Assembly (NCBI RefSeq): GCF_014696315.1
Contig: NZ_JACJPX010000076.1
Location: 1 to 39,743, forward strand
Direction of reading: 5' to 3'
Source: Calothrix membranacea FACHB-236
Lineage (GTDB): Bacteria; Cyanobacteriota; Cyanobacteriia; Cyanobacteriales; Nostocaceae
Length of the DNA stretch: 39,743 nucleotides
In this document: one piece after another, positions 15,547 to 24,561 of the stretch
How the letters are laid out: every line of letters begins with the position of its first letter
How positions within the stretch are numbered: the first letter of the stretch is position 1
The notes under the pieces: generated by a model
Database searches by the model: none
The model's input: the letters and a program-made list of their open reading frames with translations, nothing else
Told to the model about the DNA's origin: nothing
Program-made: the position numbers and the translations under genes

Positions 15547-17232
15547 ATGGCAGCAAATGATGTAAATCCGCAACTTCCATTAATCGTAAATCTCAACTTG
15601 ATTAATCAAGAAGGTCAGGAAAACATTGACCTTAGTAAATTAATCATAGAAATTGATTCAACTTTATTTCCTAACCAAGAACAATTCCTCAAAGCTTTAC
15701 GTAATCATTTATTACAGTCCTTTAAAGAAGTTCCTGTAATAAATTCGCTCAATCTTCCCAAAACAGACAATAATTCTTTGAAGAATGCCGAAGAAGAATT
15801 AGAACCGCCAGCTAATAAATCCCGAACGAGGAAATGTAAAAATAGTATTCAAGAGAATGAAACTTCTCTTGAAACTACAGATGATTCCGCCTCCAATAAT
15901 TCAATCAAAGTTAGGCAGACAAAATTATTTAAGTCTCAAGACTTTGAAGCTATTCCAACCGCAGCAGTTATGTTTTCCAGCATTGACTCTCAAATCAAAA
16001 AAGAATTATGGAAGCAAAATGAAGATGGAATAGCCTACTTACAACATAGAGCTAAGGGTGATTCTCAAAACTTCATTGAGCATTATATTGCCAACCCTGG
16101 TGATATTTCCATGCTTCCTTGGGATGAAGCACTACAAATCATTGATAAATTTGGGTTTAACAGTGCCAAGCTGCACCTAATCTTTGCTGCCTATGCAATG
16201 AAACAGGAAAGACCGTGGGAAAGCTTATTTATTCTCAATGCCAGTGACTTGATAAAAGATATGGGTTGGGATCAGCGCACTGATTTAGCCAAACACAAAA
16301 AACTCTCAGAAATAGCCAAAACTGCTTTCGCATTAGATTGTTTATTAGTTAAAGCAGTATGGGTAGAAGGGAGGAACAAAAAAGGTGGAATAAATGCTAG
16401 TACCCCCGTAGGGCGAATGTGGAATATTACAGTTGTGCCTTATGGTCAGATAAATTTACAAGGGAAAATAGATGAGCCTGATGAAGTTCAGTTAATTATT
16501 CAACCAGGTGCTTGGACTAAACATTTTTTAAACAGAGCAGGGTCAAAATCTAGGGATGCTTTATATCAGTTTGGCTACTTAGCCCAACAAGTTTTGAAAA
16601 TAGATCCTTACCATGATGAACTCGCACTAAGACTGGCTATTTATCTAACATTAGATAGTCGCATTCGCCTTGATGGAAATTACAAAGTACAGGAGCTATT
16701 AGAAATTGCATTCGCCAAACCAATTATCGATAGAGCTAGGTTAGATCGCCGCCGAGCTTATGACTTAAAAAAGCACTGGGATAGTGCCATAAAGCTACTA
16801 CTAAAACTGGGCTGGCAGATTGCATTTGACCTCGAAACTTATCCCGAAGAATTAAAACCAGATTCCAAAGAAAAAAAACCTAAAGGCTACCTTGATAAGC
16901 TGTTGGATGCAAAACTCACTATCAAACCCCCAAGCCCTATCCCAGAACTTATAGCATCCAAGGCCAAACTCACAGTTGAACGATTACAACCGAAAGTTAA
17001 ACCCAAAGTAGAAAAGTTACAGCCCAAAGCCACGCCCACACCAGAACCACAAATCAGCTTGACTAGCAGTCAAGTTAAAGAAGCACGTATTGCTAAAGGT
17101 TGGTCTCAATCCAAATTAGCTGGTTTTCTCGGCGTATCTCAAAACATGATTTCCCTAATTGAACGGGGTGAGCGCACCTTTAATCCACAACTTGCTGCCC
17201 AGATCCAAACGCTTTTAGATATCCCAGACTAA
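15547..17232 (+). CDS. replication-module DNA-binding protein with C-terminal XRE HTH
   Basis: A 561-aa protein. A low-complexity polar linker (60-120) separates a short N-terminal part from a helical core (130-430) not recognised with certainty; its WNITVVPYGQI and VQLIIQPGAWTKHFL strands and flanking helices recall winged-helix initiators. A Pro/Lys-rich linker (430-500) leads to a C-terminal Cro/CI HTH at about 508-560 (KEARIAKGWSQSKLAGFLG, NMISLIERGER). It sits directly upstream of the iterons and of the large replication protein on the same strand, so a role in origin binding or control of replication is likely. Confidence 0.55.
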   Translation: MAANDVNPQLPLIVNLNLINQEGQENIDLSKLIIEIDSTLFPNQEQFLKALRNHLLQSFKEVPVINSLNLPKTDNNSLKNAEEELEPPANKSRTRKCKNSIQENETSLETTDDSASNNSIKVRQTKLFKSQDFEAIPTAAVMFSSIDSQIKKELWKQNEDGIAYLQHRAKGDSQNFIEHYIANPGDISMLPWDEALQIIDKFGFNSAKLHLIFAAYAMKQERPWESLFILNASDLIKDMGWDQRTDLAKHKKLSEIAKTAFALDCLLVKAVWVEGRNKKGGINASTPVGRMWNITVVPYGQINLQGKIDEPDEVQLIIQPGAWTKHFLNRAGSKSRDALYQFGYLAQQVLKIDPYHDELALRLAIYLTLDSRIRLDGNYKVQELLEIAFAKPIIDRARLDRRRAYDLKKHWDSAIKLLLKLGWQIAFDLETYPEELKPDSKEKKPKGYLDKLLDAKLTIKPPSPIPELIASKAKLTVERLQPKVKPKVEKLQPKATPTPEPQISLTSSQVKEARIAKGWSQSKLAGFLGVSQNMISLIERGERTFNPQLAAQIQTLLDIPD

Positions 17233-17729
17233 GTATTATTACTCTGCATTTCTCAACTACGAGTTGGCTATCCGGCTGTGGATGGCTGGTTTTCTGTTGC
17301 ATTCTTGTTTTAAAAAAAATAATTCAAAAAATTGGCTTCAAAGCTTTGCTCTGTAAAGCTTTGGCTTTTAAAACAAAGGCTCTAGAATCCCCGGACGAAA
17401 AGTCTAGAATCCCCGGACAAAAACTCTAGAATCCCCGGACAATCCATTTTTGAAATCCTTGCTGCATAAGGGTTGTAGCCTCTTAAAACAGCCCTGATTA
17501 ATTAGATTAATTAGATCAGTTTTGCCGAGTGGTTTTGACCAATCTGGCATTATTTCCTGGTGTCCAAAAATATCAAAAACTTTTTTGCTACTGAAAACTT
17601 TCAGCTGCCCTCAAACCAAAATCCCATAGCACCCATCCTAGAGTGACCAACACAAGGGGTAATGGCTGATGAGCGGCTTCTCAAGAGGAGTGACAAATGA
17701 CGAACGCCATAACAGGGAGGGAAGATTAA
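17233..17729 (+). other. probable vegetative origin of replication
   Basis: This 497-base non-coding stretch contains a DnaA-box-like TGTGGATGG (17277-17285, 7 of 9), paired AAAGCTTT palindromes near 17340-17360, three iterons, and an A/T-rich tract with GATTAATTA twice near 17497-17514 that could melt easily. It lies between two replication genes. A strong ribosome site for the next gene (GGGAGGGAAG) closes it. The content and position fit an iteron-type oriV. Confidence 0.65.
17381..17440 (+). repeat. three 22-bp iterons
   Basis: TCTAGAATCCCCGGAC occurs at 17381, 17403 and 17425 with no mismatch and an exact 22-bp period, joined by short A-rich spacers. Two helical turns between copies is the classic spacing of plasmid iterons bound by a Rep protein. 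Confidence 0.85.
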
Positions 17730-20700
17730 ATGAACACATTGGCTACCCTTACCCGCACTAAAACAGAAGATTGGAAACCATTTAGCCGCGTTACTAACGC
17801 CAAGGATATCGCCAACGGCTTAAGAGATATCCCTCAAAATTGGTCACTGACACCCCTTCAAGATAAATCTCCACGGCGCGAAAACTGGCAGACAGAAGAA
17901 TTTATCCCCCATAGCGAGATTGCAAGGCTAATCTTGCACGGTGAAAAGAAGATTAGCAAAAAAGGCAATCCCTACACTGCTTTTTGGTCAGGTTTTGGAC
18001 TGCGAACGGGTGAGGCATCAGATGGAAAGCTGGCGATTGACGTTGATGGCAGCACTGCTGAACCCTTGCTCAATGCGATCTGTGGCGGTAACTTACCAAG
18101 AACTGTTTCTTGGACTTCTGGCAAGCCAGGGCGTTATCAGCTGCTATTCCAAATTCCCAATGAAGTTAGGACACTGCTAAAAGACTTTAACAGAGCAGTT
18201 TTAACTGAGTGGAAGGATTTACAAACTGCCCGTGATGCTGAGGGCAAGCCAACTGAGTTACTGGAATTTAGATACAATCGCTCTCAATCATGCCTGCCAC
18301 CTAGCAGACACCCGACAACAGGCAGCTATCAGTGGATTAATTCACCAGAGACAACAGAAGTTGCGATCGCCCCTAGCTGGTTGTGCGAATTGCTGATCAA
18401 ATTTGCCACACAAGAACAGCACAAAGAGCAAGAGCGTCAAGAACGTGCTGTCAAATGGGCAGAGATGCGGCAGCAAGGCACGATAAAGGAAAATAGCACC
18501 AATCTTGTTGACTTTCTAGAATTTGAGGTTTTACCCCGGCTCTCCCCAGAGCAAATTTACTGCTGGGAAGGACATAACTTTAGACAGTACGGCAAGACGA
18601 TCAAAGGTTGTCCACCTTGGCGACAATCTGCTAGCGGTACATCATTCCATGTTTGGTGGGATGGTCAGAACTGGGCTTGGCAAGACAAAGCAACAGGTGA
18701 AGGTGGCACTGCTGTCCAGTACCGTTGGAAATTATGCGGTGGTTATGGTACACCCAAGGGCTACGACTTTGCAGAAATTGTTAAAGAATTAGCAAGAGAT
18801 GCTGGCGTAACAGTTCCAGAAGCAATCATCCGTGAACCTCAATCATTTTTCGCAGACAAGCGTGTTATCACCCGCGCTGAATGGGAAATAAAGCAGATTA
18901 AAGCTGATTTGGTTAGCTTCCAAAATTTAATCACGCAGACCGTAGCTCCCTTTCAACCCATATTTAAGAAGTTTGGCAAAGGGTTGAGTAATCAACCAGC
19001 AGCGACACTGCCTAAAGTTGAGGATAGCTCACACCAAATTATCAACTACAAACCAGGTAATATCCCAGTTAAAACCGACGATGTAGCCGATATTAGAATC
19101 CAATGCACCCCAGACCAACATATCCAAGCTTGGCTTGAGGCAGTTTCTAAAGGATGGAAGCTCATTCTAGACAAATCACACCCTGGTTTAGGCAAAAGCT
19201 ACCGCGCTGGTATGCTAACAGCAGCCCAATTCAGCGTTGATAAACTCATTTACCAAGATGCCAACCACCGCAACCCCTCCACACTGCCCATCGAGACAAA
19301 CTTTGTTGACCTGCCAGTGCGACATAACGGCTTCAAACTTGACCCCTCCCGCCAAACTCCTCTAGGCGAAGACTTCCAACTCTGGATTAAACCGGGTGAA
19401 ACTGCCGACACTGTGGGCAATTGTCACAGAACTTATTTATTCAGCGCATTTCGCCACAAAAACTTTACCAGCCTCGATTTTGAAGAAAGCGACATTAGCC
19501 CCATCTGTAATGGTTGCTCTCTCAAAAACCAATGTCGTTTCGCCAGTGGTGACGGTTACGGCTTCCGCTTTCAAAAACGCACAACAATTCACCACTTCAG
19601 AGAACTCAGAGCGCACCCCGATTCTACCCCCACTGACTTAATCAACGTTGCCGACCAAGCTTTTACAGTCGGTCGCATTTGGGAAGAAGCAGGCACACTG
19701 ATCAAACCAGTGCATTCCCTTGATGTCAATCAAGCTGATTTTGAAAAAACCGTTGGTCAACTGGCACTCAACGCACCATCACTGCTAGTTCAACTCCAGC
19801 CAGTTATCCAAGCCTTACACCCGCTATTCACTCAAGACATCGATTCTCCCGACCGCTACGGCTTTAATGATGCCAGTATCCGGTCAATGCTACCCCCCTT
19901 CCCCTCTGATTTAGATATTGAAGCTTTCCGGCAAGCCTTAGAACCCGATTTAAAATTCCTAGAAGACCTAGACACTATCGACGTTAACAACGACTTGCAA
20001 CTCAAAAAAAGTGCCGCCGCCCGTTACGCTGCCAAACAAATTACCAAGGACAGCGCCCGTAACGCTGGCAGAGAATTTCTCGACCTCCCCTTGTACTGGC
20101 TACCTGATTTCCTAGAAGCCTGGAAAGGTGACGGTGCTTTTAGCTGTTCCTGGGGTGTGTTGAGCATTTACCGAAAAAACCCCAAACATATTGAACTAGT
20201 CAACTCTGCCCAATTTAATATTTTTCTCGATGCTACGCTCACCACCAGCCAATTGAAATTAAAACTAGATTGCTCTGACCCCGTATTAGTAATTGAGCAA
20301 CAGCGCCCTGATTATGCCAATTTATCGGTCATTAACGTCATTGGACTAGGAAAACTGCCTAAATATCGTTCTCCGTCCCTTATAGCCCGTGTAAATGCCC
20401 TCAAAGAAGCTTTAACAAAACTACACTCCCAATTGGGCATTATTGATTGGAAAGCGATCGCTGACACTGCCACTGACCGCCGGGAATATGGTCACTTTGT
20501 TGATGGTCGCGGTGTAAATCGCTTTAGTGATGCCGACGCGCTAGCCAGCTTTGGCATTCCCTACCAAAATATTGGTGTTTTGGCAGCACAACTCCAGGTA
20601 ATGACAGGACACCCTGTCAACCTGAGCGATAAAAACAGCACCTTCCAAAAGTGCCTCACCGAATTGGTGCAAGCAGAAATCATCCAAGAAATTGGGCGTT

Positions 20701-21326
20701 TACGTTCTCACCGCCGCCCCACCGAACAGCTGACCTTTTACTTCTGTGCTGACTATGACCTGAGTTTCTTAGCTGACCATCTCCCCAATGTTAAGTTACA
20801 AAGCATTGATGCCTGCCAGTTATGCCCAGAAGCTGGTACTGCTTCTCAACAAACAGGGCTCGCCATCGTCAACGCTTTTACCCAACTTTGGCAATCGCAG
20901 GAGAAAATTGGCCAAAAGGCTGTAGCCAAAATTGCCAACATCTCCCAAGCCTGGGTAAGCCGATTTACCAAAGTCTGGGGCGGCTGGGCTAGGTTTAAAA
21001 AAATATTACTTCTGCTATTAGATTGTCTTCATAGCGATAGTAATAAAAATTTTACAGAATTGGAGGAAGACGAACAGTGGTTAGCCAGCGAATACTTCCC
21101 CATATTGTGTCAACAACCAGAATTATCTCCAGAGGTTTTGTTAGACGAAGTGGCGTTAGTTGCCAAAACCATTGGTAATAGAGCAATGGAGCGAGTTTTA
21201 CAAGAATGCACCCCGCAAGTTAGGGCTAACCTGCTGATAGCTGCACTTAGTTGTCTGCCCACCGAAATTTACTCGAATGAATCTATTCTCCTAGCTATTA
21301 CCCCAATGCAATCATCTGTAACTTGA
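17730..21326 (+). CDS. CyRepA1-like plasmid replication protein (primase-polymerase plus helicase)
   Basis: A 1198-aa protein. Residues about 35-225 look like a primase-polymerase domain of the archaeo-eukaryotic primase type: LAIDVDGSTAEPL near 101-113, WTSGKPGRYQLLF, and EFRYNRSQSCLPPSRHP carrying the catalytic His region. A helicase-like part follows with a Walker A variant (SHPGLGKS, about 483-490), a Cys cluster (CNGCSLKNQC near 592-601), IFLDATLTT (about 831) in the Walker B position, and an arginine-finger motif QEIGRLRSHRRP near 985. A C-terminal HTH (AVAKIANISQAWVSRF) completes it. The order matches large cyanobacterial Rep proteins. The ribosome site is GGGAGGG. It is flanked upstream by iterons and defines the replicon. 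Confidence 0.75.
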   Translation: MNTLATLTRTKTEDWKPFSRVTNAKDIANGLRDIPQNWSLTPLQDKSPRRENWQTEEFIPHSEIARLILHGEKKISKKGNPYTAFWSGFGLRTGEASDGKLAIDVDGSTAEPLLNAICGGNLPRTVSWTSGKPGRYQLLFQIPNEVRTLLKDFNRAVLTEWKDLQTARDAEGKPTELLEFRYNRSQSCLPPSRHPTTGSYQWINSPETTEVAIAPSWLCELLIKFATQEQHKEQERQERAVKWAEMRQQGTIKENSTNLVDFLEFEVLPRLSPEQIYCWEGHNFRQYGKTIKGCPPWRQSASGTSFHVWWDGQNWAWQDKATGEGGTAVQYRWKLCGGYGTPKGYDFAEIVKELARDAGVTVPEAIIREPQSFFADKRVITRAEWEIKQIKADLVSFQNLITQTVAPFQPIFKKFGKGLSNQPAATLPKVEDSSHQIINYKPGNIPVKTDDVADIRIQCTPDQHIQAWLEAVSKGWKLILDKSHPGLGKSYRAGMLTAAQFSVDKLIYQDANHRNPSTLPIETNFVDLPVRHNGFKLDPSRQTPLGEDFQLWIKPGETADTVGNCHRTYLFSAFRHKNFTSLDFEESDISPICNGCSLKNQCRFASGDGYGFRFQKRTTIHHFRELRAHPDSTPTDLINVADQAFTVGRIWEEAGTLIKPVHSLDVNQADFEKTVGQLALNAPSLLVQLQPVIQALHPLFTQDIDSPDRYGFNDASIRSMLPPFPSDLDIEAFRQALEPDLKFLEDLDTIDVNNDLQLKKSAAARYAAKQITKDSARNAGREFLDLPLYWLPDFLEAWKGDGAFSCSWGVLSIYRKNPKHIELVNSAQFNIFLDATLTTSQLKLKLDCSDPVLVIEQQRPDYANLSVINVIGLGKLPKYRSPSLIARVNALKEALTKLHSQLGIIDWKAIADTATDRREYGHFVDGRGVNRFSDADALASFGIPYQNIGVLAAQLQVMTGHPVNLSDKNSTFQKCLTELVQAEIIQEIGRLRSHRRPTEQLTFYFCADYDLSFLADHLPNVKLQSIDACQLCPEAGTASQQTGLAIVNAFTQLWQSQEKIGQKAVAKIANISQAWVSRFTKVWGGWARFKKILLLLLDCLHSDSNKNFTELEEDEQWLASEYFPILCQQPELSPEVLLDEVALVAKTIGNRAMERVLQECTPQVRANLLIAALSCLPTEIYSNESILLAITPMQSSVT

Positions 21327-22263
21327 CAATAAAGTTATAGTTTTGACTGCAAACCAATACAAATAAACTACCCCTATTCGGTCTACGGTAGTAGCCACTA
21401 ATCTCTGCTATGCTTTGCTGTCGATTACAGCCTAGAAGCACTAATTTTGCTGCTGTTTTTTACTCAGTCTTTTACCATCAGTACCATTTGTAGATAAATC
21501 CTGAGCCAGAGTTTGACCCTAATTCTGATCCTTTAGCGAAATATTACTTAACATAAAAACGCCGATTTGACCGCGTATTATATGGAAACGATAATTTGAC
21601 CTTTTTGTGTAATACACGAAGATAAGAAAATTAATTTAGCTGCTTCAATTATCAATAAACTAGTAGTCCACTATATTAATTTTGACAGGTGTGATTATTC
21701 TTCACTTTCCATAGTTTTTATGTTCTTACGCCAGTTTTACTTGTCAAGATTCGCGTGACTAAGTACTAGTGTTTTTGCATTTTTCTCTATCTATAAATAT
21801 ATATTTATGTATCTAGTACTTAATTAACTATATAGTTTTACTGTAATATGACATTAAATCAATTAAAACCAAAGATAATACTTGATAGGCTTTCTGTCTT
21901 GATCAAGTTATCAATCGTTTTTCATGAAATTTAAAAAACGATTTTACTAATTCTCTAGCAAATTAAGCTTAATCTAATAGAGATATAATGCTTTCCAATT
22001 AGATGATAGTTGGGATTGCACATCTGATTAACTATTCAAATTCTTAGTTGATTAATTTAGTAATATTTTATTACTAAAAGATGTGGAATGCCTAATATTT
22101 AAGGCATTAAAAAAATTAAAAGCCACAAAAAAATAAATTAGATCAGCTTTGTAGAGAATGGTTGATTGAATGGGGAAATTTATTCTCTATTGAAGAATCC
22201 TGCTACTCTAATGTACTTGCAAAAAACGGTTTTCACCCTCATTGAAATACAAAGGAGGCTGTT
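21327..22263. other. long A/T-rich gap downstream of the replication gene
   Basis: These 937 bases hold no frame that looks coding on either strand. The only structure seen is one copy of an 86-bp repeat (21684-21769) and, at the end, an AAAGGAGG ribosome site for the next gene. Base composition is more A/T-rich than in the flanking genes. Confidence 0.5.
21684..21769 (+). repeat. 86-bp repeat, copy A, with internal dyad
   Basis: Runs from GACAGGTGT to GTACTAG and is related to the 85-bp copy at 23352-23436 (about 63 of 86 positions equal by eye, one gap). GACAGGT near the left end is the near-complement of ACTTGTC about 50 bases later. In copy B the same arms are GACAGGT and ACCTGTC, a perfect pair. 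The two copies lie in direct orientation on either side of the secreted-protein gene. Confidence 0.7.
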
Positions 22264-23196
22264 ATGAAAATAGCAATGCGGAATTTGTGTTCGGCATTGA
22301 AAAAGAGTCATTTAGGCTTTGCTGGTACTACTTTGTTTGTAATTTCTGCATTGATGCCAGCTGCGGCTGATAGTTTTTTTATCGTTCTTCAACCAAATTT
22401 ACCTGTTTTCTCAAAAACTTACGCTGGATGGTCTGCTGAATGGTGGCAATGGGCTTTCAGGTTGCCAACAGTAGATAAGGATGGGAAACCAATTCATCCC
22501 TTATCTTTTCAATCAACTGATGACCAGCAACCTAACTACGATCCCACGGGACAGAAATGCGCGATTGGTCAAGCTCCAAATGGAAAGGTGTGGTTTCTTG
22601 GCGGAGTTGTTAATGTTTCCTCAACAGTTGAGCGCAAGTGCATTATCCCCGAAAACAAGTTTATCTTCTTCCCTATACTTAATGGAGAATGTTCAAAAAT
22701 AGAAGGAAATGGTAGCAATGTCAATGATTTGCGTAAATGCGCTACACAGCTGATCAATGGTGTAGATCCTAAAAGTATTAAAGTGACGCTCAATAACAAG
22801 GATTTGCCCTTTTACCGTGTCCAGTCACCACCGTTTAATTTTACTTTACCGGATAACAACATTCTGGGAATTAATAACACTTCTCCCAAATCTATCCCTA
22901 TCTGTGAAAAAAATGCAGAACAGTTAAATCAAAGTGGAGCCAACAACATTTCCAACCACTTAAATCCGCGTCTGTGTCAGTCAGTAGCAGATGGTTACTA
23001 TGTAATGCTTGCGCCATTGCCCGTTGGCAATTACACCCTTAATTTTACGGGGACAATCCCAGATTCCAACCCCAACAATCCCCCCATCTTTAAGCTCAAC
23101 ATCACCTATAAGCTGACTATTAATAAGTGGCGTTATATCAGCAGCCATGCAAGAACTGATGCTAATTCTAAATTGCTGACACAACAGGCATTTTAG
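22264..23196 (+). CDS. conserved secreted protein of unknown function
   Basis: A 310-aa protein with a strong ribosome site (AAAGGAGG, 5 bases before ATG). A signal peptide covers about residues 1-35 (basic start, then TTLFVISALMPAAA, cut before DSF). The mature part starts with a W-rich block (YAGWSAEWWQWAFRLP) followed by DPTGQKCAIGQ, GKVWFLGG and FIFFPILNGECS. This set recurs in a family of exported proteins found in many bacteria with no assigned role. Five cysteines in the mature part could pair. A C-terminal domain (about 240-290) is a beta-sandwich-like ADGYYVMLAPLPVGNYTLNF. No partner gene is visible; the gene is flanked by related repeats. Confidence 0.65.
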   Translation: MKIAMRNLCSALKKSHLGFAGTTLFVISALMPAAADSFFIVLQPNLPVFSKTYAGWSAEWWQWAFRLPTVDKDGKPIHPLSFQSTDDQQPNYDPTGQKCAIGQAPNGKVWFLGGVVNVSSTVERKCIIPENKFIFFPILNGECSKIEGNGSNVNDLRKCATQLINGVDPKSIKVTLNNKDLPFYRVQSPPFNFTLPDNNILGINNTSPKSIPICEKNAEQLNQSGANNISNHLNPRLCQSVADGYYVMLAPLPVGNYTLNFTGTIPDSNPNNPPIFKLNITYKLTINKWRYISSHARTDANSKLLTQQAF

Positions 23197-23216
23197 CAAT
23201 TGTACAACTTCAATCT

Positions 23217-23253
23217 AAGGCATAAGCTGTCCGATATTAACAACTTATGCCTT
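23217..23253 (+). terminator. stem-loop after the secreted-protein gene
   Basis: AAGGCATAAG (23217-23226) and CTTATGCCTT (23244-23253) pair perfectly over 10 bp with a 17-base loop, starting 20 bases after the stop codon. There is no clear T tract, so termination may be weak or the hairpin may protect the 3' end. Confidence 0.5.
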
Positions 23254-23351
23254 CTGCGACAAGAGTGATGGTGCTTGCACCCGCCGTGAGTGTCACTGTC
23301 AGAATAAAATGAGCAACTTTGAAAGCATAAGTAATCCACCACAGAGATTGT

Positions 23352-23436
23352 GACAGGTGTAATGATTTTTGACTTTCTCTAATTTCTTGCTCTTACATCA
23401 GTTCTACCTGTCAAACTTTGTGTGCTGCAGTACTAG
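23352..23436 (+). repeat. 86-bp repeat family, copy B
   Basis: The second copy of the repeat seen at 21684-21769, in the same orientation, with terminal GACAGGT and internal ACCTGTC as a perfect 7-bp dyad and the same GTACTAG end. It starts 156 bases after the secreted-protein gene. Confidence 0.7.
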
Positions 23437-23470
23437 GCTCCTCAATCTTTTCATTTCAGAACTAATTGCT

Positions 23471-23794
23471 TCAGTTTAGCTGCTTGGGGAATTCGCCAAG
23501 TGTATTTAATTCTGGCTTCTTTTTACTGCGAGTATTTTTCTTCACCTCAGCCAACAAAGTTTTAATCCGACTCCCGCTTAAATTAATCCCCAGTCCCTGC
23601 AACATTTCTGAGACTTCATCAAAGGTATAGCCATATTTTTCCGAAGTCAGTTTCTCAATATAACGCCTGAGTTTACGCACAGTCTCCAAAGCCGAAATAT
23701 CGTCTCGCTCTTTGGGTTTCAAATCCTGAAGCAATTTAATTGCCTCATCAACCTTGCCTACAGGAACTCGGTCGTTATTTTTCTCTCTACCCAT
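23471..23794 (-). CDS. small basic/charged protein next to mob genes, possible HTH regulator
   Basis: A 107-aa, highly charged protein (MGREKNNDRVPVGKVDEA). Residues about 56-90 read YGYTFDEVSEMLQGLG then INLSGSRIKTLLAEVKK, a helix-turn-helix-like pattern seen in small plasmid proteins that sit beside mobilization genes. No family name can be given with confidence. It is divergent from mobC and could control that promoter. Confidence 0.5.
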   Translation of the reverse strand: MGREKNNDRVPVGKVDEAIKLLQDLKPKERDDISALETVRKLRRYIEKLTSEKYGYTFDEVSEMLQGLGINLSGSRIKTLLAEVKKNTRSKKKPELNTLGEFPKQLN

Positions 23795-24049
23795 AGTCGT
23801 TAATAAAAATTGATAATTATTGCTATATATTGCCTAATCTACTATTTTCTAGATGTAGCAAAATTTAATTTTAAAAACGTTCACAAATCCCGTGTTCACT
23901 TCTACGTGAACCAATCAGCCCAATGGCGGCAACTGCCACCGCATGAGATTTCCCGAACCCCCTTGCTGTGCATCCCACCCCTGGTTATTTTCCTATTTTC
24001 CCCTTCCCCGAAAATGGGCTAGAAGCAAGCCATGCCTTTTAGCTAACGC

Positions 24050-24135
24050 TAAACCTCGCTGCGCTCGGACGGCGGCTTGTTCAAGGGGGAGTACCCCCTT
24101 AAAAAACCCCCCAGCCACATTGCCCCCCAAATTAA
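24050..24135. other. candidate oriT region upstream of mobC
   Basis: Just before mobC there is a hairpin with arms AAGGGGG (24083-24089) and CCCCCTT (24094-24100), followed by two more C runs. A G/C-rich dyad beside a relaxase operon is where a transfer origin is expected. No known nic sequence was recognised, so this is a positional guess. The wider gap 23795-24135 shows no gene. Confidence 0.3.
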
Positions 24136-24141
24136 TTGATT

Positions 24142-24561
24142 ATGCCTCATCGCAAACAGTCAAAAAGACTCGTTAGGAATCATCTCTTCTCACTGAGATT
24201 GAGCGATATCGAATTGGATCTGTTGCGAATAAAATCAATTGACGCGGGAATGTCAGCCAGTGAATTAATGAGGCGTAACGGATTGTTGCGACCACTACCC
24301 AAACGACTTAGCAAAATTAGCTTACAAACATATTGGGAACTAGGACAAATTGGCAACAACTTAAATCAACTTGTTAAAGCCACAAACACAGCTATAAAAA
24401 TGGGGCGCACTCCACCAGCAAACCCACAACTGTTACAAGAACTCTTAGAACTCTTACACCAGTGCAGACGAGATATTGCCCAAGCTGACACCGAAGAGAA
24501 TGACTGGTCAGAAGATGAGGAGGAAGACGAAGAAGATGATTGGGAAGCAGACGAAAGGTAG
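24142..24561 (+). CDS. mobC: MobC-like relaxosome accessory protein
   Basis: ATG 24142 (MPHRKQSKRLVRNH) gives 139 aa; a TTG two codons earlier is also possible. The first 50 residues have the strand-helix-helix of MobC proteins (HLFSLRLSDIELDLLRIKS, then MSASELMRRNGL). Residues 55-85 contain the family's LQTYWELGQIGNNLNQLVKA stretch, in which the I/L-N-LNQ motif is diagnostic. The tail is strongly acidic. MobC helps the relaxase bind and open oriT. The relaxase gene starts within the 3' end of this gene, so they are coupled. Confidence 0.85.
   Translation: MPHRKQSKRLVRNHLFSLRLSDIELDLLRIKSIDAGMSASELMRRNGLLRPLPKRLSKISLQTYWELGQIGNNLNQLVKATNTAIKMGRTPPANPQLLQELLELLHQCRRDIAQADTEENDWSEDEEEDEEDDWEADER

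Noticed and set aside
17381-17440. Three spaced identical repeats as a mini CRISPR array
   Set aside because: Repeats of 16 bp with 6-bp spacers at a 22-bp period are iterons beside replication genes. Spacers are far too short and no cas genes are present.
22264-23196. Secreted protein as a hydrolase or adhesin
   Set aside because: No catalytic triad, metal site or known adhesive repeat could be read; it was left as a conserved secreted protein of unknown role.
21684-23436. The two 86-bp repeats as integron attC sites
   Set aside because: The ends do not show the RYYYAAC/GTTRRRY core sites, and no integron integrase is present; the only tyrosine recombinase is XerC/D-like and about 20 kb away.
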